DNA of 27,048 nt from an uncultured Corynebacterium sp. (GTDB taxonomy: Bacteria; Actinomycetota; Actinomycetes; Mycobacteriales; Mycobacteriaceae): assembly GCF_902489365.1 (NCBI RefSeq), contig NZ_CABTZR010000029.1, forward strand, positions 1 to 27,048, written 5' to 3'. The position numbers were made by a program, and so were the translations under genes. The notes below the pieces were generated by a model. It did no database searches, had not been told where the DNA came from, and saw only the letters and a list, made by a program, of their open reading frames with translations. Within the stretch, counting starts at the first letter, position 1. Each line of letters opens with the position of its first letter. Shown piece by piece: positions 16,731-23,725 of this stretch.

Positions 16731-17669
16731 TTATGGGGTGATCGTGTCGGGGGAAGCGTTCGAGAGCTCCATAAAGGAGTCTTCGAGGCTATGGCCGGAA
16801 ATTGTGATGTCCCGGGCCGTGGTTTCGGTGAGTAAGTAGCGAGCAAGTACATCAGAGTCTCGGGTCGTGATGGACAGGCCGGTGTCTGTGTGCTCTTGAT
16901 ACAGCACTCCTGGAAAAGACCCAGTCACGAGGTTGTCGGGAATCCCGTCAGGGAAGCTGGCGCGGATGGTACGGGTGGCATTTGCATTGCGGATCTCCTC
17001 GGTGGAGCCATCAGCTTGAACCTCACCCCTGTTGAGCATGATGATGCGCTGGGCAAACGTATCGGCCTCTTCGAGATAGTGAGTGGTGAGAAGAATCGTT
17101 CGTCCAGCGCTAGCTTCCTCGTGCATGGCCTCCCAAAAATGACGGCGGGCGCCGGCGTCCATGCCTGCGGTTGGTTCGTCGAGAAGCAGCACCTCCGGAT
17201 CTCCTAACAAGGCCAGCCCGAAACGCAGACGTTGTTGCTCGCCGCCAGAGCACTTGCCTACCCGACGCGAGAGGATAGAACCCAAGTTGGCGCGCTCGAT
17301 GATCTCCTTATAGGGGCGGTGGATGGGAAACGCGGCACCGAGCAGCTCAAGGGTTTCCTTCACGGTTATCGCCGGTAGTAAGCCGCCAGATTGCATGACG
17401 GCACCGATACGCCCACTTTTAGAGGCACGAGATGGAGAGCCTCCAAGCACACTAATAGAGCCTGAGGTTGGGGTAGTCAGCCCCAGGATGAGGTCAAGAA
17501 GCGTGGTTTTTCCGGCGCCATTGGTGCCTAAGAGGCCGACGATTTCACCTTGCTCAATGCTAAGAGAGACGTCGTGAAGCGCGTGCACAGGATTGCGGGA
17601 GGAGGCGTTGAAGGTTTTGCTTACACCGTTGACGTCGATTGCTGGTGTGGTGGTACGTGTCGTGCTCAT
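16731..17669 (-). CDS. ABC exporter ATPase (drug-resistance type)
   Basis: 312-aa ATP-binding subunit of the adjacent ABC-2 exporter, DrrA/YvfR-like. Walker A GTNGAGKT is at residues 48-55, followed by the Q-loop (AVMQSGG), the signature CSGGEQQR, Walker B VLLLDEPTAGMD and the H-switch TTHYLEEAD. A C-terminal domain of about 90 residues follows (from about 220), common in antibiotic exporters. It is first in a four-gene operon. The only candidate start, ATG 17669, lies one base downstream of a perfect hairpin whose 3' arm contains the only SD-like sequence (GAAGG), so initiation may be structure-dependent or use another mechanism. Confidence 0.93.
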   Translation of the reverse strand: MSTTRTTTPAIDVNGVSKTFNASSRNPVHALHDVSLSIEQGEIVGLLGTNGAGKTTLLDLILGLTTPTSGSISVLGGSPSRASKSGRIGAVMQSGGLLPAITVKETLELLGAAFPIHRPYKEIIERANLGSILSRRVGKCSGGEQQRLRFGLALLGDPEVLLLDEPTAGMDAGARRHFWEAMHEEASAGRTILLTTHYLEEADTFAQRIIMLNRGEVQADGSTEEIRNANATRTIRASFPDGIPDNLVTGSFPGVLYQEHTDTGLSITTRDSDVLARYLLTETTARDITISGHSLEDSFMELSNASPDTITP

Positions 17670-17670
17670 A

Positions 17671-17692
17671 CCTTCACGCTATGACGTGAAGG
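17671..17692 (-). promoter_or_regulatory. Perfect 8-bp inverted repeat abutting the ATPase start codon
   Basis: On the minus strand CCTTCACG-TCATAG-CGTGAAGG forms an 8-bp perfect stem with a 6-nt loop. It ends one base before the ATG, and the 3' arm carries GAAGG. It could be a DNA operator or an RNA hairpin that hides the ribosome site. Confidence 0.6.
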
Positions 17693-17699
17693 TTTTCGC

Positions 17700-17741
17700 A
17701 GCATAGACAGGGTGTCACGAATCCGGGATGACAGTTGTCAT
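17700..17741 (-). promoter_or_regulatory. Candidate regulated promoter of the ABC/two-component operon with 14-bp palindrome
   Basis: ATGACA-GT-TGTCAT at 17728-17741 is a palindrome with 6-bp arms, of the TGACA-N2-TGTCA form I associate with NarL-type regulators of exporter operons. A TATGCT -10-like hexamer lies at 17705-17700 on the minus strand, with no -35 match at 17 bp. If transcription starts near 17693, the palindrome is centred at about -41, the usual place for an activator at a promoter lacking a good -35. Confidence 0.55.
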
Positions 17742-17756
17742 GGTTGACGGAGGTGG

Positions 17757-18599
17757 TTACTCCCTTGAGCGCGCCAGCACGAAAGCATCAGTTCGGTACG
17801 GAATACGCAGGACCTGGCCGGGCTTAAAACCCATGTGCTCATAGAGATACCAGTTGAGGTTGTAGGTCATGCGCTCGTGGATTTCTTCTCCATTGCGAAG
17901 CCAGTACGAGCGAGTTTGCATTAGCTCATGCAGGTCCTCAGGGGTGAGCTCGTGTTCCCACGTAAGGCGCAGCTCCTCACGAAGAGTCCATGGCGCGGTA
18001 AAGGATGGGTAAAAGCCGGGGCGGTGGACATCACCGGAGTGCATGATGCGGGAAAGACGCAGGATCCACGGGTCTGCATTGACATCAAGGGTGTTCCATA
18101 CCAAAAGGACCTTGCCACTCGGCCGAAGGATTCGGTCGAATTCTGCACATGCCTGGTCGACGTCGACCCAATGCCAGGTTTGCGCGCAGGTGAGGGCATC
18201 AAGGGAGGAGCTGGCGAGCGCTGTGTTCTCGGCGGTGGCCCGCCAGCACGGCACCCCGAGCCGGCGCAGAACACGCGTCATGTCGGGGGATGGATCGCTG
18301 GCGTAGACGACGGGATTGGTTAGGGATTCAGTAAGTTTGCCGGTTCCTGCACCAACATCGAGAACTGTATGCGCAGTGGCGATGAGCTGCGATACTTCAC
18401 GTGGGTAACCGGGGCGCACGTCATGGTAGGTCTCCGCGCCTTCGCTAAAAGCTTGCGCGGAATGCCTGCGTCGTTGGGCAGTGCCGAAGCTGGGCGCCTC
18501 CTTCCCCGAAGCCCGACGGTAGCTGGGGTAATGCTCGGGCAGAGGATGAGCGGGAGTGGCGCTGGAGGAAACAGATGGTTCGGAAGGCGAAGAGCACAT
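17757..18599 (-). CDS. Class I SAM-dependent methyltransferase, substrate unknown
   Basis: 280-aa methyltransferase of the Methyltransf_11 type. The SAM-binding glycine loop VLDVGAGTGKL is at residues 79-89, followed by an acidic strand end (YASDPSPDM). A motif-II/III region with ALTCAQTWHWVD and DRILRPSGKVLLVWN follows. These match small-molecule or lipid methyltransferases of the UbiE-like group; I cannot name the substrate. The first 45 residues are Ser/Pro-rich and probably disordered, so the true start may be internal, but no later ATG precedes the fold. The ribosome site is weak (GAGAG). It is divergent from the lipoprotein gene and reads toward the ABC operon on the same strand, with 64 bp between its stop and the hairpin upstream of that operon. 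Confidence 0.85.
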   Translation of the reverse strand: MCSSPSEPSVSSSATPAHPLPEHYPSYRRASGKEAPSFGTAQRRRHSAQAFSEGAETYHDVRPGYPREVSQLIATAHTVLDVGAGTGKLTESLTNPVVYASDPSPDMTRVLRRLGVPCWRATAENTALASSSLDALTCAQTWHWVDVDQACAEFDRILRPSGKVLLVWNTLDVNADPWILRLSRIMHSGDVHRPGFYPSFTAPWTLREELRLTWEHELTPEDLHELMQTRSYWLRNGEEIHERMTYNLNWYLYEHMGFKPGQVLRIPYRTDAFVLARSRE

Positions 18600-18708
18600 G
18601 ATGCTCTCAAACTTACCGTGGCGCTGCGGGTTCGTAGATGTCGATGCGATGTTTTAAGGTGGACGAGGATTTATTGGCGCGCAGAAGTGAGAGTGGTAAG
18701 GGGGAATA

Positions 18709-19698
18709 ATGGGTAAAATGGCTACGGCATGGCCGCGCCCAGTGCACACGCTCGTCGGTCTAGCGGCCAGCGCTGTCTGCGCACTAGCGTTGGCGTCGTG
18801 TGGAACACCCCAGGAAGCCCCGACATCCCCGACACCTGAAGCAGCATGGACAAATGATCTCGGTATCCCGGTAGCGCCCATGCTCGTCGGTCCTGAGCCA
18901 GGGCACACAAAGAAGATGAAGCTAGCCTCTGGGCGCAGTTTCCTACTTCACGTGCCTGAGAACTACACCCCGGAGCGCGCGTGGCCGGTGCTGCTTTCTT
19001 TCCACGGGTATACGGATTCGCCTGAGAACATGGAGAAGTACAGCCAGTTTGATGCTGCTGATGCCATCGTGGCTTACCCTGCTGGGGAGAAGGCCGCGTG
19101 GGCCCCAGCACCTTACGCAGTGACGAGCGCGGAAGAAGACCTCGACTTTGTGCGCACAATCGTGGATAGCCTGCGGGCCACTTATGAGGTGGACGACAAT
19201 GCCATCTTCGCGGCTGGATTGTCTAATGGCGGAGGGTTTGCGGCCTTCTTGGCGTGCCGGATGCCAGGGACTTTTCGCTCAGTAGCTACCGTGTCAGCTG
19301 CATACTACGAAGGAATCCATACGGACTGTTCTGATCGGCCGGTAGGCCGTTTGGACATTCACGGAACTAAGGATCCCGTGGTCAACTATGAAGGCGGTGT
19401 GCGTCATGACACGGCTTATTCTTCCGTTGCAGAGGTGCTCGGGCAGCATCAGAAGCGCAACAAGTGCCGTGGTGACGTCGAGTCGGTACGCCTCACAAAC
19501 GGTGCCACCAGAGAGACGTGGACCGGGTGCCAGGCTCCGCTTCAGCACATCCGCATTGAGGGGGGATCTCACGTGTGGCCGGGTGGTAACAACTCCACGA
19601 AAATTGAGGTGGGAGAAGGCTTCGCCACCGATGCGGTGCTAGACTTCTTCGGAATTCCTGGCAGACCCGAAGGCACAGAAGAACATAATGTGGCCTAG
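18709..19698 (+). CDS. LpqC-like secreted lipoprotein esterase (PHB depolymerase/feruloyl esterase family)
   Basis: 329-aa predicted lipoprotein. The signal peptide carries a lipobox LAS-C with lipidated Cys at residue 31 (ALALASCG). A Thr/Pro linker then leads to an alpha/beta-hydrolase fold. The triad can be placed at S172 (GLSNGG), D222 (HGTKDPV) and H288 (GGSHVWPGG). This is the family of extracellular poly(3-hydroxybutyrate) depolymerases and feruloyl esterases, and of mycobacterial LpqC. The GGSHVWPGG block is very typical. The real substrate of corynebacterial members is not known to me; a cell-envelope or host ester is as likely as a polyester. The ATG has an AAGGGGGA ribosome site 3-4 nt upstream. 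It converges on the DNA methyltransferase with a 10-nt gap. Confidence 0.88.
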   Translation: MGKMATAWPRPVHTLVGLAASAVCALALASCGTPQEAPTSPTPEAAWTNDLGIPVAPMLVGPEPGHTKKMKLASGRSFLLHVPENYTPERAWPVLLSFHGYTDSPENMEKYSQFDAADAIVAYPAGEKAAWAPAPYAVTSAEEDLDFVRTIVDSLRATYEVDDNAIFAAGLSNGGGFAAFLACRMPGTFRSVATVSAAYYEGIHTDCSDRPVGRLDIHGTKDPVVNYEGGVRHDTAYSSVAEVLGQHQKRNKCRGDVESVRLTNGATRETWTGCQAPLQHIRIEGGSHVWPGGNNSTKIEVGEGFATDAVLDFFGIPGRPEGTEEHNVA

Positions 19699-19708
19699 AG
19701 CCGGACTA

Positions 19709-21010
19709 TCACCTCAAGGTGAAATGCGCACAAGGAGTATCGAGGGAGCGAACCCGCGCTAGGCAGATATCCGCGACCGTTTTAAAACCCGCGTGGTGCG
19801 CGGCACTAGCAGGCTCGGTGGGGTGGGGTATTTGGACCAAGTGGAATGAGCGTTGACCGTTATCCTCGCGGTTGAGTTCAACCACGGCTTGGGCAGTGGT
19901 TCCTGAGCCTGCAAAGAAATCAAGGACCACCGCGTCTGTGCCGCCGGCGATGGACAGTAGATGCTTAATGAGGCGCACAGGCTTGGGAAAATCGAAGACT
20001 CCCGTGACACCAAGTGCTTCTTCGACGTCACGACGGCCTGTTCGGGTTACCCCAAAACGCTCTCCATCGAGAATGGAACGGGGACGTGCACCCTTCTTTT
20101 CGTAGTTCTTGGTGTAGACAAAACCGCGCCGAAAGACCAGTTCCTCATAATGCTCAGCGACCTTGTCTTTACCCCAACGCCACCGCGCGACGCCCGACTT
20201 GCCCTCCGGCTGGTGCGGCCAATATTCGCGGCCATTGGGGCCAACGATGGGAAAGTCGAGGCTTGGTAAGTAGCCCAAGGTCTTAGAGTCCAACCGCACG
20301 AGGGAATAATTCCCTTTCTCATCGCTGTGGTTATAGCGGGTTGATGTGTGCGCTTCCAAGTCCAGGTTGAATCCGGGATTTGAAGGTGACTTGGCATAGC
20401 AAAGGATGTACTCATGCTCGAGAACCGCATATTTGGAATCATTCTTGCCGGTCCCGCCCTTCTTCCAAATGAATTGCCCGGCAAAGCAGTCCTCACCGAA
20501 AACCTCGTTGAGTAGTAAACGCAGGTGAGCGCTTTCTGACTCACCGATGGACACGATGATGAAGCCGGTATCGGCGAGCACCTCACGAGCCAGGATCAAG
20601 CGTGGCAACATCATAGAAAGCCACGCGGCATGCCACTGCCCAAAGTGCTCTGAGCGCATCTCTCGACGTTGACGGAAATTATCGCGGTAGACAAAATCCT
20701 TGCCGGTGTTATAGGGCGGATCAATGTAGATGATGTCCGCTCTCATCCCCTGTGCAATGAAGTCCTTTAAAGCGTCGAGATTATCCGCCACTGTCACGCT
20801 GTTGGGGGCCGAATGAGGACCGTTCATCAGTGTTCTTGTGCGAGTGGCCTTCTCCGTGGCCTGCGCCGCAGCCTGCTCCTTACCCGGCCACACAAGGCCA
20901 AAGACTGACCCGCCTTGGGGGACTGAAGGAATGTGTAGGTCAGAAGAAGGCAACTCTTCAGAGGGATGGGCGGGAGATTCGTGTGCGGAAGGAGACTGAA
21001 AGAAAGGCAT
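19709..21010 (-). CDS. Solitary adenine-type DNA methyltransferase (beta-class, type III Mod-like)
   Basis: Predicted N6-adenine (possibly N4-cytosine) DNA methyltransferase, 433 aa from the ATG at 21010. Motif IV DPPYNTGKDF starts at residue 97 and motif I FFAGSGTT is at 365-372, so catalytic precedes SAM-binding, the beta-class order. Between them are the EYILCYAKS segment and a target-recognition region (about 225-330). The N-terminal LVWPGKEQAA element before DPPY is typical of type III Mod-like proteins and supports this start. The frame is open to a TTG at 21166, but that part looks non-native. Type III Mod proteins are usually longer (550-650 aa). No restriction, helicase or specificity gene is in the window. 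No clear ribosome site precedes the ATG, so a leaderless mRNA is possible. Confidence 0.88.
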   Translation of the reverse strand: MPFFQSPSAHESPAHPSEELPSSDLHIPSVPQGGSVFGLVWPGKEQAAAQATEKATRTRTLMNGPHSAPNSVTVADNLDALKDFIAQGMRADIIYIDPPYNTGKDFVYRDNFRQRREMRSEHFGQWHAAWLSMMLPRLILAREVLADTGFIIVSIGESESAHLRLLLNEVFGEDCFAGQFIWKKGGTGKNDSKYAVLEHEYILCYAKSPSNPGFNLDLEAHTSTRYNHSDEKGNYSLVRLDSKTLGYLPSLDFPIVGPNGREYWPHQPEGKSGVARWRWGKDKVAEHYEELVFRRGFVYTKNYEKKGARPRSILDGERFGVTRTGRRDVEEALGVTGVFDFPKPVRLIKHLLSIAGGTDAVVLDFFAGSGTTAQAVVELNREDNGQRSFHLVQIPHPTEPASAAHHAGFKTVADICLARVRSLDTPCAHFTLR

Positions 21011-21488
21011 TGTGGTGCGCCGAGGTTTCGACTTCGATTTTAAAGGTAAGTGAGCGGTCAATGACGTTGTGCAGCATGTGTCGCGCGACGCGGGAAGGAT
21101 GAGCACGTTTGAATTGTGTCCCAGAGTACAAGGGTTCACAAATGAGAGAGTGGCGGCACGCGCCAAGTTGTTGAACGAAAAGGGGTAATCGGAGGGGGTA
21201 GACGTTAAGAATGTTCCTGAGACCTCTCAGTAAGTGAAAGTTTTCCTTTAACTCGTGTTCTAAATGTATAACGATTTATAACGTTTGTGGCGAAGAGGTT
21301 GGTGCGTCGGTACGGTGGGGTGACGTGATGGCGCTCAGCTTGAATGTGGCGACCACAGCGCACATGCTTGGTGCGCGGGAAGCTGGCTAGGCCTCCCACT
21401 GTCGCCGACATTACGTAGTATTCGGCACACTCGGGCCGTGAGGGTCACCACTGTTAGGACAGTATTTACTTTAGGAAGGAACAAAGTA
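21011..21488. other. 478-bp intergenic region between DNA methyltransferase and small MT0933-type gene
   Basis: No convincing gene is seen. The stretch at 21230-21300 is AT-rich and carries two copies of TATAACG, at 21267-21273 and 21277-21283, exactly 10 bp apart. A TGTGG-CGA-CCACA hairpin lies at 21345-21357 and an ACTGT-TAGG-ACAGT inverted repeat at 21450-21463. TAGTAT at 21416-21421 and TATTTA at 21463-21468 are possible -10 elements for the downstream gene. Divergent promoters are likely here. Confidence 0.5.
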
Positions 21489-21695
21489 ATGGGTATTTTT
21501 GACAAGGCGAAGGATGCTCTGAACTCCGATAAGGGCGAGCAGATTTCGGATAGCGCACTGGATAAGGGGGCAGACCTTGCTAAGGGCAAGCTGGGCGAGG
21601 ATAAGGCGGATAAGATTGACTCCGCTCGCGGCCAGCTCGATGAGCGCATTGGTAACCAGGGTGCTGAGGCTCCCCAGGAGGATGAGCAGAAGTAA
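21489..21695 (+). CDS. Small MT0933/Rv0909-like 'antitoxin'-family protein
   Basis: 68-aa, highly charged, Lys/Asp/Ala/Gly-rich helical protein beginning MGIFDKAKDALNSDKGEQ and containing DKADKIDSARGQLD-type repeats. This is the pattern of the actinobacterial MT0933 antitoxin family. The start at 21489 is chosen because AGGAAGGA sits 8 nt upstream and family members start with M-G-[IL]-F/D; the frame is open to a GTG at 21438 without support. No toxin gene is adjacent: the next gene is 250 bp away and encodes a regulator. Composition and abundance-type ribosome site also fit a small stress protein similar in style to CsbD. The antitoxin label should be taken as a family name, not a function. 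Confidence 0.8.
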   Translation: MGIFDKAKDALNSDKGEQISDSALDKGADLAKGKLGEDKADKIDSARGQLDERIGNQGAEAPQEDEQK

Positions 21696-21769
21696 AGCGA
21701 CTGTCGCACCTGGAGCCGGACCGCATCGAGGTTTCAGCGTTGCGCGACACGTAGCTTGAACGCTCAGGG

Positions 21770-21805
21770 GTCCCGTCCGCATAGCGGGCGGGACTGTATA
21801 AGTTT
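21770..21805 (+). terminator. Rho-independent terminator after the small MT0933-type gene
   Basis: GTCCCGTCCGC-ATA-GCGGGCGGGAC at 21770-21794 forms an 11-bp stem with one G-U pair and a 3-nt loop, followed by TGTATAAGTTTT. The tail is imperfect but the stem is strong and lies 75 nt after the stop. Confidence 0.7.
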
Positions 21806-21946
21806 TACAGCAATGTATACTTTGAATTTGGGGTGACGGGGGTGGGTTGTCTTGCAGCTCGGGCGAAAGCTTAAGAAAACCTGTGTATATTCCTATCTTC
21901 TGTTTATGGACCTAAAAGCGATCGTTTCCTAGGTAAGCTGAATTCT

Positions 21947-23356
21947 GTGATTACTTCAGTAGGTGTGGAACAGGGCAACCAACCCTCGCGCCAGCTCCTT
22001 ATTGAGCAGGCCGGTCGGGTTATTGCCAAAGCTGGCATTGATGAGGTGCGCCTCCGGGAGGTGGCCGATCAAGTGGATGTTCCGCTAGCGGAAGCCCAAG
22101 AGCTCTTTGCCTCTGAAGCTGAGCTTGTACAGGAAACCAAGCACGCCCTAAACGAGGCGCTGACCTCAGTCGTTGATCTGCATCTCCAGCGTTTGCCTGA
22201 GAATGCGACGGCTGTGGATAAGCTTCGCGCCACGGCGCTGGCGTATTTCTCCTTCGCGGTGGAGGATCCCTCTGCCTTTGCGGCATTTTCTGCGGTTCAT
22301 GCAACTCCTCGGGTCGGCGTTACCGCAGAGGACTTTGTTGGTCCTGATGGGGATGTCGAAAAATGCCCTATTATGCAGATTGTTTTTGAGTTGACCGAGG
22401 AGGCTATCAAAGAATCTGGCGGAGTGGATCCCGATGTTAATGGAACCTTGCTGTCGGCGCTGTCGATTTTTTCCCACCTACACGGCGTGACGCAACTTGC
22501 AGCTGAAGGAATCCTGCGTTACCTGTCGCCGGCGGCGAAGAAGCAGACATTTGGCGCTGTTATGGACACGCTGAGCGTAGGCCTCTACCCATTCTTCAGG
22601 GGAGAGCGCGTCGAGCGCACTATTCCTTATGGCTTGGTGGGAGAGCAGCCAGAGGCGTTGGTAGCGAAGGCCAAGGATTACCCACGGGGAACCGAGGATG
22701 AACAGCGTACGGCGTTACTGCGAGGTGCTACTGAGGAGGCGCTGGACCACGGCGTTACCGGCCTTCATATCGGTGGTGCTGCGAAGCGGGCGGGCCTTAG
22801 TGTGCAGGAAGCTGAGCACCTGATTGAAAGCGATCAAGAGCTGGCCAGCTTTCTTGAACGGTATTTGGACAAGGTCAACTATGAGTTCATTTTCCGGCAG
22901 GTAGCTGCGCTTCCGGAAGACGCTAAAGCAATCTCCAAGATTAAGGCCACCGGGTACGGCTACGTCTCGCATGCGCTGGCTGATCCGAAGGGCTTTGAAG
23001 CTCTTATCAAGATCGCGTCTGGGCCGATTGTTCCGATGTCTTTCGAGGACGACTTCTTGCCGAACGCGAACAAAGCGGTTGAGCTCCAACGTGACTTTAG
23101 CGAATTTGGGCGGGCTTTTGGCTTCATTATGTCTCTCGTACGTGAGGCAATTGATGAAGTCGACGGGCCGCGCACACCGTGGGTTCTTTTCACCTTGGTG
23201 ATTTCCGTGTGGGCGGGCGCTCATGGTCTAGCCGTGCTGAGTACCAAGGGTCCCTTGCGTGGGTGTGATTCAGACTATATTTTCGAGATTCTCACTCACT
23301 ATATGGATATTGAATTTGGTGGCATCATGCGCAGTCTTAGTGGCACGACTGACTAA
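21947..23356 (+). CDS. Tandem (double-unit) TetR-family regulator
   Basis: 469-aa protein made of two TetR-like units in one chain. Unit 1 has an N-terminal helix-turn-helix at about residues 15-65 and a ligand-type helical domain to about 225. Unit 2 has a second helix-turn-helix at about 254-300 and a domain to the end. The units align along their length: PENATAVDKLRATALAYF at 84-101 matches PEDAKAISKIKATGYGYV at 323-340, and the DPSAF/DPKGF and LHGV/AHGL segments also correspond. The recognition helices are both divergent from standard TetR (no Y-x-H/Y-F after the turn). It would act as a covalent pseudo-dimer. The start is GTG with AGGTAAG 9 nt upstream. Target and ligand are unknown; the downstream exported protein and itself are candidates. 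Confidence 0.82.
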   Translation: MITSVGVEQGNQPSRQLLIEQAGRVIAKAGIDEVRLREVADQVDVPLAEAQELFASEAELVQETKHALNEALTSVVDLHLQRLPENATAVDKLRATALAYFSFAVEDPSAFAAFSAVHATPRVGVTAEDFVGPDGDVEKCPIMQIVFELTEEAIKESGGVDPDVNGTLLSALSIFSHLHGVTQLAAEGILRYLSPAAKKQTFGAVMDTLSVGLYPFFRGERVERTIPYGLVGEQPEALVAKAKDYPRGTEDEQRTALLRGATEEALDHGVTGLHIGGAAKRAGLSVQEAEHLIESDQELASFLERYLDKVNYEFIFRQVAALPEDAKAISKIKATGYGYVSHALADPKGFEALIKIASGPIVPMSFEDDFLPNANKAVELQRDFSEFGRAFGFIMSLVREAIDEVDGPRTPWVLFTLVISVWAGAHGLAVLSTKGPLRGCDSDYIFEILTHYMDIEFGGIMRSLSGTTD

Positions 23357-23725
23357 TGCAGCAACGTGACTGAGGATTGCCCCTTAGCGCGTCATCGTCG
23401 CCATTCCTCCACTCGCTTTCTTAATGTGAAAGCGGGTGGTTCTTTCTATTGGCGCCTGGGGAGGGCCGGTGTGTCGGTGGCTAAAACTCGGCGTCCTTCC
23501 GGAAGTTGCCCGTTGTTTGTGGGGGTAAGAAAATCGTATTGCCAACGATGTTGACGCTGTGAACTGCACCGATGCGGAGCTGGGGGGTTTCCAAACGGGG
23601 GTAGTGGATAGTTACTTAAATGTAGAAAGTATATTTTGAGAGTTGTATGGTGGCCACGTCCGAATCTTTACCACATGGCCCGTTGGCCTAAGTGGATACT
23701 CATTGAACCATAAGAAAGAGTTAAC
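23357..23725 (+). other. 369-bp intergenic region with terminator, otherwise non-coding
   Basis: The first part holds the terminator of the tandem TetR gene. The rest shows no credible gene: the short open frames here lack ribosome sites and run through the terminator. Toward the next gene it becomes AT-rich, with TATATT at about 23628-23633 as a possible -10. An imperfect nested inverted repeat lies at about 23670-23696 (CCAC, GGCC, GGCC, GTGG). Confidence 0.5.
23409..23449 (+). terminator. Rho-independent terminator of the tandem TetR gene
   Basis: CCACTCGCTTTC at 23409-23420 pairs with GAAAGCGGGTGG at 23428-23439 (12 bp, one G-U pair, 7-nt loop), followed by TTCTTTCTATT. It lies about 50 nt after the stop. 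Confidence 0.8.

Noticed and set aside
21011..21166. Extended N terminus of the DNA methyltransferase from a TTG
   Set aside because: The extra 52 residues are unlike the family, start on TTG and lack a ribosome site; the LVWPGK element already lies within the shorter form.
21489..21946. Toxin-antitoxin pair formed with the following gene
   Set aside because: The next gene is a 469-aa TetR-type regulator 250 bp away behind a terminator, not a toxin.
23366..23569. Open frames on both strands after the tandem TetR gene
   Set aside because: They cover the terminator stem, have no ribosome site and no protein-like composition.
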